DNA of 64,000 nt, taken from NCBI RefSeq assembly GCF_900128885.1, contig NZ_FQTU01000006.1:79443-143442 (forward strand), in the 5' to 3' direction. Shown piece by piece: positions 26,248 through 35,312 of the stretch (within the stretch, counting starts at the first letter, position 1; each line of letters opens with the position of its first letter). The translations under genes were made by a program, and so were the position numbers. The DNA comes from Alkalibacter saccharofermentans DSM 14828. Its GTDB lineage: Bacteria; Bacillota; Clostridia; Eubacteriales; Alkalibacteraceae. A model generated the notes under the pieces. That model was not told the DNA's origin and did not search any database. It worked only from the letters and a program-made list of their open reading frames with translations.

Positions 26248-27711
26248 TTATATAATGTTTCTTGCTTCCTTGCCTTCTTCCGATCTCGTCTCTTTATTGC
26301 TCGACAGTCCTTTTTTCATCATAAATGCTAAAGGCAGTCCAAGAACCATCAGTAAAGTCGCTATTATGTTTATCTCGTTTATGCTCAAAACCGTAGCTTG
26401 AGAGTATGCAACAACAGCTTCCCCTCCTTCTACAATAACAGATTCCATGTTTGCCAAAGTCCTTGATGTTAGCATAGACCCAAATATACCTAAGGCAAAA
26501 GCCCCTACCGCCTGTCTCGTCCAGTTGTTTATAGCCGATGCATGTCCCGACAACATAGCGGGCACTACCTGCATCCCCAAGTTCATGGCAGGCATGGCCG
26601 ACAGGGATATTCCTAGGTTTCTAACCGTCATCCAAAACGTTACGTACATCTTGCTAGTCTCAAGGCTTAGTCTTCCCATCTGCCAGGTTCCCAACGCTAT
26701 TACAAGAGCTCCAGCCACTATTAGCTTGTAAGGATCCACCCTATCGTAGGCCTTTCCCACAAACGGCATAGATAAAGCCATGATCAGAGAAGATGGAAAG
26801 AGTATCATACCGGCATCAACGGGGGACAATTCCTGTACAGTCTGCAAAAACACAGGAATCAGTATAGCACCCGCATATATTGATATACTAATTACGCAGC
26901 TTATTATTATGCTTATAGTAAATACTTTATTTTTAAACAGATTCACGTCAAGCATCGGAGCCTCAATCTTGGATTCCCTGTAAAAAAACACTGCCAGAAA
27001 CAGAATTCCTATGAGAATAAAACTCATAAATTTGGCGGAGATGATTCCCCACTGAGAAATCGAGCTAAATGCAATAAGTAAAGGAAGCGTCCCTGCAATG
27101 CTTGTTATAAACCCGGCCAAATCAAATGATTTGTCCCTGGAAACCTGCTCATGAGGAAGATGCTTAAATGCCAGAACCAGCGCAATGGCTCCTGTGGGTA
27201 TATTTATTACAAATATAGACTGCCAGCTAAAGTAAGAAATCAGCCAACCGCCTAAGGTTGGGCCAATAGCCGGAGCAAGCATAGCAGCAAGTGTCCAAGT
27301 ACTAAGTGCATTTGCCTGACGTTTTGGTTCAAGCATTTGATATATCAATGCAACTGAAGCCGGGGCCAGTATGCCGCTGAATATACCTTGAAGGACCCTA
27401 AATATTATCAAAGAGTATATATCCCAAGAGAATACTATAAGCACAGAAACGACAAGCAAGCATATGAGTGTCAATATATACAGCCTTCTGTAGCTGAGCT
27501 TTTCCCCTAAGTATCCTGTTAGGGGCGCTACAGTACCCATGGCAAGCATGAACCCGGACATGGTCCATTTGACCAAGTCAAGACTTGCATCAAACTCCTG
27601 TGTCAATACAGGTATTGCGATGCTAATTGTGGTAGATCCCAAGGCAGCCAAAAAAGCTCCTAAAAATACCACCGACATCAAAGGAGCATACTTTTCACTT
27701 TTATCCATCAA
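26248..27711 (-). CDS. MFS multidrug exporter, DHA2 (EmrB/QacA) family
   Basis: A 487-residue protein with about 14 predicted transmembrane helices. Motif A-like GYLGEKLSYRRLY, motif C GxxxGPxxGG seen as APAIGPTLGGWLI, and the LIYQMLEPKRQANALSTW loop are typical of proton-driven drug exporters. A second start codon follows the first (MMDKSEK). Substrate unknown. It is a single gene with an inverted repeat at its promoter; no dedicated regulator adjoins except the IclR gene upstream on the same strand. Confidence 0.88.
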   Translation of the reverse strand: MMDKSEKYAPLMSVVFLGAFLAALGSTTISIAIPVLTQEFDASLDLVKWTMSGFMLAMGTVAPLTGYLGEKLSYRRLYILTLICLLVVSVLIVFSWDIYSLIIFRVLQGIFSGILAPASVALIYQMLEPKRQANALSTWTLAAMLAPAIGPTLGGWLISYFSWQSIFVINIPTGAIALVLAFKHLPHEQVSRDKSFDLAGFITSIAGTLPLLIAFSSISQWGIISAKFMSFILIGILFLAVFFYRESKIEAPMLDVNLFKNKVFTISIIISCVISISIYAGAILIPVFLQTVQELSPVDAGMILFPSSLIMALSMPFVGKAYDRVDPYKLIVAGALVIALGTWQMGRLSLETSKMYVTFWMTVRNLGISLSAMPAMNLGMQVVPAMLSGHASAINNWTRQAVGAFALGIFGSMLTSRTLANMESVIVEGGEAVVAYSQATVLSINEINIIATLLMVLGLPLAFMMKKGLSSNKETRSEEGKEARNII

Positions 27712-27722
27712 ATCCTCCTGAT

Positions 27723-27753
27723 AATATGCAAATTGAATTACTCTTGTTCAATT
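27723..27753 (-). promoter_or_regulatory. MFS gene promoter with an inverted repeat
   Basis: On the minus strand TTGAAC, a 17-bp spacer and CATATT. The inverted repeat AATTGAA / TTCAATT (27731-27737 and 27747-27753) covers the spacer and -35, a typical repressor position. Confidence 0.5.
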
Positions 27754-27860
27754 CTACCACGAACATGTTGGAATAAATATGTCTTAATTGCTTAAAATAT
27801 TGCAATTGTTGCTATGTTTGACCCCATATGTATCTTCAAAATCATATATTAAACATATAA

Positions 27861-27898
27861 GAGCAGCAGACCTATTGTGGTCGCTGCTCATATATTAT
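27861..27898 (-). terminator. Terminator of the IclR gene
   Basis: GAGCAGC-A-GACC / GGTC-GCTGCTC with one bulged base forms an 11-bp stem just after the stop codon of the minus-strand IclR gene. The flanks are A/T-rich. Confidence 0.65.
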
Positions 27899-27909
27899 AA
27901 TATCTTACT

Positions 27910-28680
27910 CTAATTTCCCTTGTACCCAAAGGCTTTTGAGAGCTCTTCTTTCATTTTTATTACTTCAGCTGCCAGTTCCTCAATCCTCTCATCGCTCATC
28001 CTGATTATAGGCGCGGATATGCTAAATGCATTTTCAGCTTTTCCCTTGTAGTTCTTTATGCAGGCCGCTATGCACCTAACCCCAATCTCATTTTCTTCAT
28101 TGTCAAGAGCGTAGCCTTTTTGTCTTATGTCGTTTAGCTCTTTTACGAACTCCTCAAAATCAACTATCGTCTTTGGTGTGAGTTTTTCGATCTTGCTGTC
28201 ATCCCATATTTTTTTTACTTCCAAGTCATCGAGCTCGGCGAGCATGGCCTTTCCTACGGCCGTGCAATATAGAGGCTTTCCAACACCTATCCTCGATACC
28301 ATCCTAACAGAGCTCACCTGTGATTCAACCTTGTCTATATATACCATATCCGTTCCTTCCCGTTGAACAAGATGAACAGTTTCACCACTGGCTTGAACAA
28401 GATCCTGCAGGTACGGTTTCGCAACCGATACTATATCCACTTTGTCTAAAAGAGCCTCTCCCAAACCAAGTATCTTGAATGTCAGTCTGTATTTATCCGA
28501 ATCTATTTCCTTTTTAACGTAATCCATGGCTATTAAAGATGCTAAAAGCCTGTGAACCGTGCTTTTATTAAGCTCCAGGCTCTTTGAAAGCTCTGTAACC
28601 CCCATTGGCCCTGCCTGGGCTAAAAGCTCCAGTACTGAAAATATCCTTCCCGCCGATTGAACGGGGTTTTTTTCGCTCAT
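27910..28680 (-). CDS. IclR-family transcriptional regulator
   Basis: A 256-residue regulator: an N-terminal winged helix-turn-helix (SAGRIFSVLELLAQ ... MGVTELSKSLELNKSTVHRLL) and a C-terminal IclR effector domain (VDIVSVAKPYLQDL, GKPLYCTAVGKAMLA, GVRCIAACI). The ATG at 28680 has GGAGG upstream; an ATG at 28701 would add seven residues without an RBS. Many IclR proteins of the KdgR type control KDG genes, and kdgK-kdgA lie next to it on the same strand, so it is a candidate regulator of those. Confidence 0.88.
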   Translation of the reverse strand: MSEKNPVQSAGRIFSVLELLAQAGPMGVTELSKSLELNKSTVHRLLASLIAMDYVKKEIDSDKYRLTFKILGLGEALLDKVDIVSVAKPYLQDLVQASGETVHLVQREGTDMVYIDKVESQVSSVRMVSRIGVGKPLYCTAVGKAMLAELDDLEVKKIWDDSKIEKLTPKTIVDFEEFVKELNDIRQKGYALDNEENEIGVRCIAACIKNYKGKAENAFSISAPIIRMSDERIEELAAEVIKMKEELSKAFGYKGN

Positions 28681-28734
28681 GATTTTCCTCCAGTCCAGCA
28701 TTTTCTTTCCGATGCAAAATATTTATCATATAGA

Positions 28735-28763
28735 AGTATACACTTTGGAGCTTGATTCCACAA
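28735..28763 (-). promoter_or_regulatory. Possible IclR gene promoter
   Basis: On the minus strand TTGTGG, a 17-bp spacer and TATACT, about 55 nt upstream of the start codon. Confidence 0.4.
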
Positions 28764-28793
28764 TACAAAACGCAATTATATGTCTCTTTTCAA

Positions 28794-28823
28794 TAAAAAA
28801 ACCGTCTGATTTTACTCAAACGG
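28794..28823 (-). terminator. Terminator of the kdgA-kdgK operon
   Basis: CCGTTTGA / TCAGACGG, with one G-T pair and a 6-nt loop, is followed by seven or more Ts on the minus strand. Confidence 0.8.
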
Positions 28824-28835
28824 CTTAAATGTCTA

Positions 28836-29858
28836 TTACCTTTGAACTCTTCCCGACGCATCTCCACCGGCAAGTTTCTTGACTTCATCAACACCAACCT
28901 GGTTGAAGTCACCTTCTATAGTGTGCTTTAAGCAGCTGGCCGCTGTTGCATACTCTATGATGTCTTGTGGCTCATAGCCCATCATCGTAGAATAGATAAG
29001 CCCTGCACCAAAGCTATCCCCTCCGCCTACTCTGTCTACGATATGCATTTTATAGCCTTTGCTGAAGTAGTATTCTTTTCCGTCATACATCATTGCAGCC
29101 CAGTTGTTGTCGCTTGCTGATATTGATCCTCTCAACGTGATGGCTACCTTGCTGAATCCAAACCTGTCAGATAGCTGCTTGGCAACATCCTTGTATCCTT
29201 CGTGATCTACTTTTCCCGCAGTGATATCTGTGTTTGCAGCTTTGATTCCAAATACATCGCTTGCATCTTCTTCATTTGCTATGCACACGTCCACGTATTT
29301 GCAAAGCTCTCCCATTACTTCCCCCGCCTTTTGCTTAGACCACAGCTTGTTTCTGTAGTTAAGGTCACAGCTTATGGTAATGTTTCTTTCTTTTGCAGCC
29401 TTGCATGCCTCCATGCAGATTTCTGCTACGTTGTCTCCCAACGCAGGTGTGATGCCTGTAAAGTGGAACCATTCTACGCCTTCAAAGATTTCGTCCCAGT
29501 TAAAGTCTTCTTTTGTCGCAGTGGCAATTGAAGAGCCCGCTCTGTCATAAACTACTTTTGAAGGTCTTTGGCTTGCGCCTTTTTCAAGGAAGTAGATGCC
29601 GACACGGTCTCCACCTCTTGTTATCGATTTTGTATCTACACCATATCTTCTTAGCGAGTTCACTGCCGCCTGTCCTATTTCGTGCTTAGGTAGCTTTGTT
29701 ACAAAGCTTGCATCTATTCCGTAGTTTGCAAGAGATACTGCAACATTTGCTTCTCCTCCACCGTATGTAGCTCCAAATGTTTCAGCCTGGATAAATCTAT
29801 AGTATCCTTCCGGAGCAAGTCTCAGCATAATTTCGCCAAAAGTAACTGCTTTTTTCAT
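28836..29858 (-). CDS. kdgK: 2-Keto-3-deoxygluconate kinase, PfkB family (second copy)
   Basis: A 340-residue sugar kinase. The N-terminal segment YGGGEANVAVSLANYG and the C-terminal signature DRVGGGDSFGAGL are those of KdgK-type PfkB kinases; note GGGD in place of the more common GAGD. It phosphorylates KDG to KDPG, the substrate of the aldolase encoded 35 nt upstream, so the operon context supports the call more strongly than for the paralogue at 13319. Confidence 0.88.
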   Translation of the reverse strand: MKKAVTFGEIMLRLAPEGYYRFIQAETFGATYGGGEANVAVSLANYGIDASFVTKLPKHEIGQAAVNSLRRYGVDTKSITRGGDRVGIYFLEKGASQRPSKVVYDRAGSSIATATKEDFNWDEIFEGVEWFHFTGITPALGDNVAEICMEACKAAKERNITISCDLNYRNKLWSKQKAGEVMGELCKYVDVCIANEEDASDVFGIKAANTDITAGKVDHEGYKDVAKQLSDRFGFSKVAITLRGSISASDNNWAAMMYDGKEYYFSKGYKMHIVDRVGGGDSFGAGLIYSTMMGYEPQDIIEYATAASCLKHTIEGDFNQVGVDEVKKLAGGDASGRVQR

Positions 29859-29893
29859 TAAAAATTCCTCCTATATATAATTTTAATATTTTT

Positions 29894-30859
29894 TTATTTC
29901 TTTTGTACCAAGTGAAGGGCAAAGCCTCCAAAATCGTCCTTCATATATACTGCAACAAGATTGCCTTTTCCGTCTAGTTTTGCTGTATCCATGTCAAATT
30001 CAAAACCGTTTGACTCCAGGTATGCTACCGCTCTATCAATGTAGTTTGTCTTTATCGCAATATGTCCTTTTTCTCCAAGGTAAGGCTTTTTCATCACTTC
30101 AATATAATCTGCCGCAAAAACAGAGCTGTTTCCAGCTTTCTTTTCAAATCCGAATAAAAGCTCAAATTTAGATGCTATTCTTTCCGCTTCAGCTTCGTCG
30201 CTACCGTTTATTCCTATGTGCCCAAGCTCAAAACCAAGCATCTCATTTACAGCTTTTCTTGTTATAGTCTTGATCTCGTCGAATTTACCTGCATTTATTA
30301 AATCGGCGCTTACCATCCAGCTTCCGCCACAAGCAACGATTTTAGGGAAATCCAGGTAGCTCTTAAGGTTCTTCTCGTTCACTCCGCCAGTTGGCATAAA
30401 CTTAACGTTAACATAAGCCGCCGCCATAGCCTTTATCATCGCCAAGCCGCCAGCCGCTTCAGCCGGGAAAAACTTGACTACATCTAGTCCCAATGAAAGA
30501 GCCTGCTCTACGTTGCTTGGGTTTGCGCATCCCGGTACTACGAGGATGTTCTTTTCTATGCAGTACTTGACTATCTCAGGGTTTAATCCCGGGCTTACAA
30601 TAAATGTAGCTCCTGCTTCGATGGCATCGTCAACCTGCTCTTTTGTAAGCACTGTCCCCGCGCCTATAAGCATCTGGGGATAAGCATCTGACATTGCTTT
30701 TATGGAATCCTTGGCTGCTGCTGTACGGAAAGTAACTTCTGCACATGGCAGTCCACCTTCGATTAATGCCTTTGCCAAAGGTAGGGCATCTTCCACTCTG
30801 TCAAGCTTGACTACGGGCACTATCCCGATTTGTTGTATTTTTTTTAGCACTTCGTTCAT
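29894..30859 (-). CDS. kdgA: KDPG/KHG aldolase fused to a VOC (glyoxalase-like) domain
   Basis: A 321-residue two-domain protein. Residues 1-210 are a class I KDPG aldolase with catalytic Glu41 (CAEVTFRT) and Schiff-base Lys129 (VVKFFPAEAAGG), splitting KDPG to pyruvate and glyceraldehyde-3-P. Residues ~213-321 form a VOC-like domain (GHIGINGSDE ... GEKGHIAIKTNYIDRAVAYLES). The plain aldolase is about 215 residues, so the extra domain is an addition; its role is unknown. The start at 30859 follows GGAGG; the frame is open upstream to 30952 but that part covers the promoter. Confidence 0.88.
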   Translation of the reverse strand: MNEVLKKIQQIGIVPVVKLDRVEDALPLAKALIEGGLPCAEVTFRTAAAKDSIKAMSDAYPQMLIGAGTVLTKEQVDDAIEAGATFIVSPGLNPEIVKYCIEKNILVVPGCANPSNVEQALSLGLDVVKFFPAEAAGGLAMIKAMAAAYVNVKFMPTGGVNEKNLKSYLDFPKIVACGGSWMVSADLINAGKFDEIKTITRKAVNEMLGFELGHIGINGSDEAEAERIASKFELLFGFEKKAGNSSVFAADYIEVMKKPYLGEKGHIAIKTNYIDRAVAYLESNGFEFDMDTAKLDGKGNLVAVYMKDDFGGFALHLVQKK

Positions 30860-30919
30860 AAATTCGACCTCCATTATCGTTTCACATTGCAAAACACCGT
30901 TTCTTATTTCTCTGTATCC

Positions 30920-30948
30920 ATTATAAAACCTTGCTTTCAAGAAGTCAA
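30920..30948 (-). promoter_or_regulatory. kdgA-kdgK promoter
   Basis: On the minus strand TTGACT, a 17-bp spacer and a perfect TATAAT, about 60 nt upstream of the kdgA start. It is a strong promoter in the divergent region shared with uxaC. Confidence 0.78.
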
Positions 30949-30985
30949 TCATAAAAGATTTTATTTTGGTGCCCGAAATTAAGAT

Positions 30986-31048
30986 AGCACTTTTTGCAAG
31001 TTTTAAAGCAACAATAACATATCATGCCGGCAGCGACTTTGATAACAT
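30986..31048 (+). promoter_or_regulatory. Activator-type site and -10 of the uxaC operon
   Basis: TGCAAGTTTTAAAGC (30995-31009) is followed after 33 nt by TAACAT (31043-31048), a weak -10. The surrounding 33 bp (30986-31018) match 28 of 33 bases of the segment upstream of the GPH-Gfo operon read on its own strand. Confidence 0.6.
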
Positions 31049-31097
31049 GAAACCAAGAAACATTGCAGCCACCTAATTCTCAAAAGGAGGAAAAAAT

Positions 31098-32486
31098 TTG
31101 ATAGAAAATTTTATGTTAAAAAACGATACAGCCGTCAGGCTATATGACAAATATGCCAAAAACGCGCCTGTATACGATTACCATTGCCACCTTTCGGCCA
31201 AGGAGATATACGAAGATTCACCCTTCGAAAATATATCCTCCATCTGGCTGGATCATGACCATTACAAGTGGAGAGCCATGCGCTTTGCCGGAGTTTCTGA
31301 AGACCTTGTTACCGGCGACTCTGACCCACTGGATAAATTCAACGCTTGGGCCAAAGTATGCGGCAGGCTAATAGGAAGTCCCCTATATCACTGGGCCAAC
31401 ATGGAGCTTGAAGCCTACTTTGGAATTGAAGACATATTAAATGAGGACAACAGCACCGAAATATACAATTACTGCAACAAGGTAATAAAAAGCGAGTCCC
31501 TCTCACCGGTTAAAATGATAGAAGCATCAAACGTCAAGCTTATATGTACTACCGACGATCCCATAGATGGTTTGGAGTATCATAAAAAGCTTGCTAAAAA
31601 AGGCCTGTCCTTCAAAGTCCTTCCCACTTTCAGACCGGACAAGGTTTTTAAACTAGCGGACTCAGGATATAAGGACTATATATCAGGCCTTGAGAAAGCT
31701 GCTGGGATGAAAATTGATTCATTCGCTTCTTTAAAAGACGCTCTTAAAAACAGGGTGGATTACTTTGCAGAAGCTGGCTGCCTTCTTTCCGATCACTCTT
31801 TGGAAAGCCTGGCATCTACTACACAAACAGACGCTGAAGTGGATGGTATATTTAAAAAAGCTGTCTCGGGAGAAACGATATCTGCAGAGGAAGGGGAGAA
31901 GTTCAAAAACCAGACTCTAATCTTCTTGTCAAATGCATACAGCCAAAAAAACTGGGTCATGCAGATACACATTGGGGCTCTAAGAAACAACAATGAAAAA
32001 ATGCTAGAAAAAACTGGTCCTGACAGCGGTTTTGACGTCATGAACGATTTTCCGGTGGCTCTTCCACTCTCAGACATGCTAAAGAGCTTTAACAGATTTG
32101 GTGCGATGCCAAAGATCGTATTATACACTTTAAACGACAAGGACAACCTGGTTTTAAGCACTCTGCCCCACTGTTTTTCTGAAGAAGGCACCCCGGGAAA
32201 AATCCAGTTTGGTGCACCATGGTGGTTCAATGACCACAAGGACGGATTCTACAAGCACTTTGCCTCCCTTGGAAACCAGGGCATGCTTGCAGACTTTATC
32301 GGAATGCTTACTGATTCACGAAGCTTTTTGTCCTATGTAAGACACGACTATTTTAGAAGGATCCTCTGCGACTTCATCGGCACTCTCGTTGAAGAAGGGG
32401 AATTTGAAGACAATGATAAGATCTTGGGACAGATAGTAGAAGGAATTTGCTATAAAAATATTAAAAATTATTTAGGAGTTGAGTAA
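31098..32486 (+). CDS. uxaC: Uronate isomerase (glucuronate/galacturonate isomerase)
   Basis: A 462-residue amidohydrolase-superfamily isomerase that converts D-glucuronate to fructuronate and D-galacturonate to tagaturonate. The metal motif H29-C-H31 ([12 protein letters not shown]), the [13 protein letters not shown] segment and the C-terminal [17 protein letters not shown] are typical of UxaC. The start is TTG at 31098, 7 nt after AAAGGAGG; an ATG at 31113 is less well spaced. First gene of uxaC-uxuA-uxuB-HAD. Confidence 0.95.
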   Translation: MIENFMLKNDTAVRLYDKYAKNAPVYDYHCHLSAKEIYEDSPFENISSIWLDHDHYKWRAMRFAGVSEDLVTGDSDPLDKFNAWAKVCGRLIGSPLYHWANMELEAYFGIEDILNEDNSTEIYNYCNKVIKSESLSPVKMIEASNVKLICTTDDPIDGLEYHKKLAKKGLSFKVLPTFRPDKVFKLADSGYKDYISGLEKAAGMKIDSFASLKDALKNRVDYFAEAGCLLSDHSLESLASTTQTDAEVDGIFKKAVSGETISAEEGEKFKNQTLIFLSNAYSQKNWVMQIHIGALRNNNEKMLEKTGPDSGFDVMNDFPVALPLSDMLKSFNRFGAMPKIVLYTLNDKDNLVLSTLPHCFSEEGTPGKIQFGAPWWFNDHKDGFYKHFASLGNQGMLADFIGMLTDSRSFLSYVRHDYFRRILCDFIGTLVEEGEFEDNDKILGQIVEGICYKNIKNYLGVE

Positions 32487-32488
32487 AA

Positions 32489-33547
32489 ATGAAACTTTCA
32501 TTCAGATGGTACGGGTACGATGACCCGGTAAAAATCGAGTATATCAGACAGATCCCAACGATGGATTCAATCGTTACAGCAATCTACGACGTTCCGGTAG
32601 GTGAAATCTGGCCGGTGGACAACATTAAAAAGCTTCAAAAAACTGTAGCAGAAAACGGACTTAACTTTGACGTTATAGAAAGCGTTCCTGTTCACGAGGA
32701 TATAAAGCTGGGTCTTCCGACAAGAGATAAATACATTGAAAACTACAAGGAAAACATCAGAAACCTTGGCAAATCAGGGGTTAAGGTAATTTGCTACAAC
32801 TTCATGCCTGTATTCGACTGGACAAGGACAGAGCTTAACAAGGTTCTAGAAGACGGTTCTACAGCCCTTGTTTACTACAAAGAGCACGTAGAAAAGATGG
32901 ATCCCTTGACAGGAGAGCTCTCTCTTCCGGGATGGGATTCAAGCTACACAAAAGAAAGCCTTGCTGAAATTTTTGCCCAGTATGACAAAATCGACGAGGA
33001 AGATCTTTGGAACAATCTTGAGTATTTCCTAAAGGAGATCATACCGGTTGCCGAAGAATCCGGAGTCAAGATGGCAATCCACCCTGACGATCCACCATAC
33101 CCGATTTTTGGACTTCCCAGAATCATAACAAACGAGAAGAACCTAGACAGATTCTTAAAGCTTTACGACAGCGAGTATAACGGACTTACATTCTGTACAG
33201 GTTCCTTAGGCAGCGGATCTTTCAACAACATCCCTGAGATGATTGGAAAATACGCAGCAATGAAAAGGATACACTTTATGCACGTAAGAAACGTTAAGCT
33301 TCTTGACGATGGAGTAAGCTTTGAAGAGAGCGCTCACCCATCAAGATACGGTTCCCTTGACATCGTAGAGATAATAAGACAGCTTTACGTAAACGGATTT
33401 GACGGCTACATCAGACCTGACCACGGAAGGATGATCTGGGGAGAAACAGGAAGACCTGGATACGGGCTATACGACAGAGCCCTCGGCGCTACTTACATCG
33501 CCGGGATTTGGGAAACTTTAGAAAAAACATATAAGGAGTGCAAATAA
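32489..33547 (+). CDS. uxuA: Mannonate dehydratase
   Basis: A 352-residue UxuA that dehydrates D-mannonate to KDG. Family motifs MKLSFRWYG, the HPDDPP metal-binding site, [17 protein letters not shown] and [13 protein letters not shown] are present. It starts 2 nt after uxaC and ends 1 nt before uxuB. A second, diverged UxuA is cut by the right edge of the window. Confidence 0.95.
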   Translation: MKLSFRWYGYDDPVKIEYIRQIPTMDSIVTAIYDVPVGEIWPVDNIKKLQKTVAENGLNFDVIESVPVHEDIKLGLPTRDKYIENYKENIRNLGKSGVKVICYNFMPVFDWTRTELNKVLEDGSTALVYYKEHVEKMDPLTGELSLPGWDSSYTKESLAEIFAQYDKIDEEDLWNNLEYFLKEIIPVAEESGVKMAIHPDDPPYPIFGLPRIITNEKNLDRFLKLYDSEYNGLTFCTGSLGSGSFNNIPEMIGKYAAMKRIHFMHVRNVKLLDDGVSFEESAHPSRYGSLDIVEIIRQLYVNGFDGYIRPDHGRMIWGETGRPGYGLYDRALGATYIAGIWETLEKTYKECK

Positions 33548-33548
33548 T

Positions 33549-34406
33549 ATGAAGTTACCTATAAACGTTAATCTAAAAGACAAAGTATGCGTCGTAACAG
33601 GCGGCGGCGGAGTGCTTGGGGGGCAGTGGGCATCAGCACTTAGCGCTTCTGGCGCCAAAGTAGCCGTCCTTGACAGAGATCTCGAGCTTGCGCAAAAGAA
33701 AGCTGACGAGTTAAACGCCGACGGGGGAACAGCAATAGGCGTACAGGCAGATGTCCTTAAGAAAGAAAGCCTTAAGGCAGCTCACGAAGAAGTCCTTTCA
33801 AAGCTTGGAAAGTGCGACCTTCTTCTAAACGGAGCAGGTGGAAACCACCCAAAAGGAACGACCACGAAAGAGTATCTCTATGAAGAAGATCTTGCTGAAG
33901 AAAACAAAGACCTTATCACCTTCTTCGACCTTGACGAAGCCGGCATTAGATTTGTGTTTGATCTTAACTTCTTGGGAACTCTGCTTCCATGCCAGGAATT
34001 TGCAAAAGACATGATTGGAAGAAAAGGCTGCTCCATAATCAACGTTTCATCTATGAACGCCTTTACTCCACTGACAAAGATACCCGCATATTCGGGAGCA
34101 AAGGCAGCCATATCCAACTTCACACAGTGGCTCGCAGTTCATATGTCCAAGGTAGGCATAAGGGTTAATGCCATAGCTCCAGGGTTTTTCGTTACAGCTC
34201 AAAACCAGGCGCTTCTTTACAACGAAGACGGCACCCCTACTCCAAGGACAGACAAAATCCTTGGCGCTACTCCAATGGATCGTTTCGGAGAGCCGGAAGA
34301 ACTTTTAGGAGCACTATTGTTCTTGGCATCTGAAGAGGCATCCGGCTTTGTCAACGGCGTCGTCCTGCCGGTAGACGGAGGATTTTCAGCCTACTCGGGA
34401 GTGTAA
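33549..34406 (+). CDS. uxuB: D-mannonate oxidoreductase (fructuronate reductase), SDR type
   Basis: A 285-residue SDR that reduces D-fructuronate to D-mannonate. The cofactor loop TGGGGVLGG, NGAGGNHP, SSMNAF and the Tyr-x3-Lys in YSGAKAA are intact. The long insertion between NGAGG and the catalytic Ser, with YLYEEDL and FDLDEAGIRFVFDLNFLGT, is typical of YjmF/UxuB-type SDRs rather than of the larger mannitol-dehydrogenase-type UxuB. It lies between uxuA and the HAD gene in a tight operon. Confidence 0.88.
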   Translation: MKLPINVNLKDKVCVVTGGGGVLGGQWASALSASGAKVAVLDRDLELAQKKADELNADGGTAIGVQADVLKKESLKAAHEEVLSKLGKCDLLLNGAGGNHPKGTTTKEYLYEEDLAEENKDLITFFDLDEAGIRFVFDLNFLGTLLPCQEFAKDMIGRKGCSIINVSSMNAFTPLTKIPAYSGAKAAISNFTQWLAVHMSKVGIRVNAIAPGFFVTAQNQALLYNEDGTPTPRTDKILGATPMDRFGEPEELLGALLFLASEEASGFVNGVVLPVDGGFSAYSGV

Positions 34407-34418
34407 GGAGGTGCGGGC

Positions 34419-35264
34419 ATGAAAACCGCGATATCTGATTTTATTAAAAGCAAAGACTTCTTGGTATGCGTAGATTCTGACGGATGTGCGATAGATACCA
34501 TGGACATAAAGCATCAAGCATGCTTTGGTCCTGCCGTGATAGATGTCTGGCCTAAGATTGAGGAAATAAGAATAGAATTCTTGGATCTGTGGAACCATAT
34601 AAACCTATATTCCCAAACAAGGGGAATCAACCGGTTCAAGGGCCTCGTGATGTCCTTTGAAGCCTTGCAGGCTAAAGGCTATGAAGTTGAAGATTTTTCT
34701 TCAATAAAAAGTTGGGTGGAAGGGGCAAAGTCCCTTTCCAACCCGGCATTAAAAGAAGAAATCCATAAGACTGAAGACCCTCAGCTTAAAAAGGCTCTTA
34801 AATGGAGCAACAGGGTAAACGAGCTTATAGACTCACTAGGGGATGTTGACAGACCTTTTGAAAATGTTAAGGAAGGGCTAGCCTCTGCACATGAATATGC
34901 TGACATAGCAATCGTGTCTTCCGCTAATACCAATGCGGTTGCTCACGAATGGTCAAAGCACGATTTAAACCGGTTCGTAGAAGTCCTCTGCGGTCAGGAA
35001 GCTGGTAGCAAGTCCTATTGCATCAGCGCATTAAAAGAGTCTGGAAAATACCCCACAGAAAAAGTCTTGATGATTGGTGATGCACCAGGGGATCTACAGG
35101 CAGCAAAAGACAACGGCGTTTTCTTCTATCCCATAATCCCGGGGAAGGAATCCGAATCCTGGATAAGGTTTAAGGAAGAAGCCCTGGAAGCCTTTGTTTC
35201 CGGAAAGTACAAAGGGGATTATCAAGAAATGCTAATTAAAGAGTATGAAGACTCCCTTAAATAA
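34419..35264 (+). CDS. HAD-family hydrolase in the uronate operon
   Basis: A 281-residue HAD phosphatase-like protein. Motif I is D19-S-D21-G, motif II SSAN, a motif III Lys precedes SYCISALKESGKYP, and motif IV is GDAPGD. A helical cap of about 130 residues (about 35-165) lies between motifs I and II. Substrate unknown. As the fourth gene of uxaC-uxuA-uxuB it may dephosphorylate a stalled or toxic sugar-phosphate such as KDPG, but this is only inferred. Its last six codons, stop and 10 nt downstream are repeated at 44414-44444. Confidence 0.83.
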   Translation: MKTAISDFIKSKDFLVCVDSDGCAIDTMDIKHQACFGPAVIDVWPKIEEIRIEFLDLWNHINLYSQTRGINRFKGLVMSFEALQAKGYEVEDFSSIKSWVEGAKSLSNPALKEEIHKTEDPQLKKALKWSNRVNELIDSLGDVDRPFENVKEGLASAHEYADIAIVSSANTNAVAHEWSKHDLNRFVEVLCGQEAGSKSYCISALKESGKYPTEKVLMIGDAPGDLQAAKDNGVFFYPIIPGKESESWIRFKEEALEAFVSGKYKGDYQEMLIKEYEDSLK

Positions 35265-35274
35265 CAACAGCCCC
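35241..35274 (+). repeat. Left direct repeat (end of the HAD gene)
   Basis: 31 nt (35244-35274) are identical to 44414-44444, and the three preceding bases differ at only one position. This copy is the genuine 3' end of the HAD gene, reading YEDSLK then stop, plus the start of the terminator stem. Confidence 0.9.
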
Positions 35275-35312
35275 TAAAAACATTCCAAGATATGCTTTTA
35301 GGGGCTATCATT
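35269..35312. terminator. Terminator after the HAD gene and the AraC gene
   Basis: A perfect 11-bp stem, AGCCCCTAAAA / TTTTAGGGGCT, with a 16-nt loop and T-rich tail. It lies between converging genes and its right arm overlaps the end of the minus-strand AraC gene. Confidence 0.8.

Noticed and set aside
30860..30952. 31-residue upstream extension of the aldolase gene
   Set aside because: It covers the TTGACT-17-TATAAT promoter, and GGAGG is placed for the start at 30859.
31793..32239. Open frame opposite uxaC
   Set aside because: It has no RBS and mirrors the codon pattern of uxaC; like the other antisense frames it is a by-product of the real gene.
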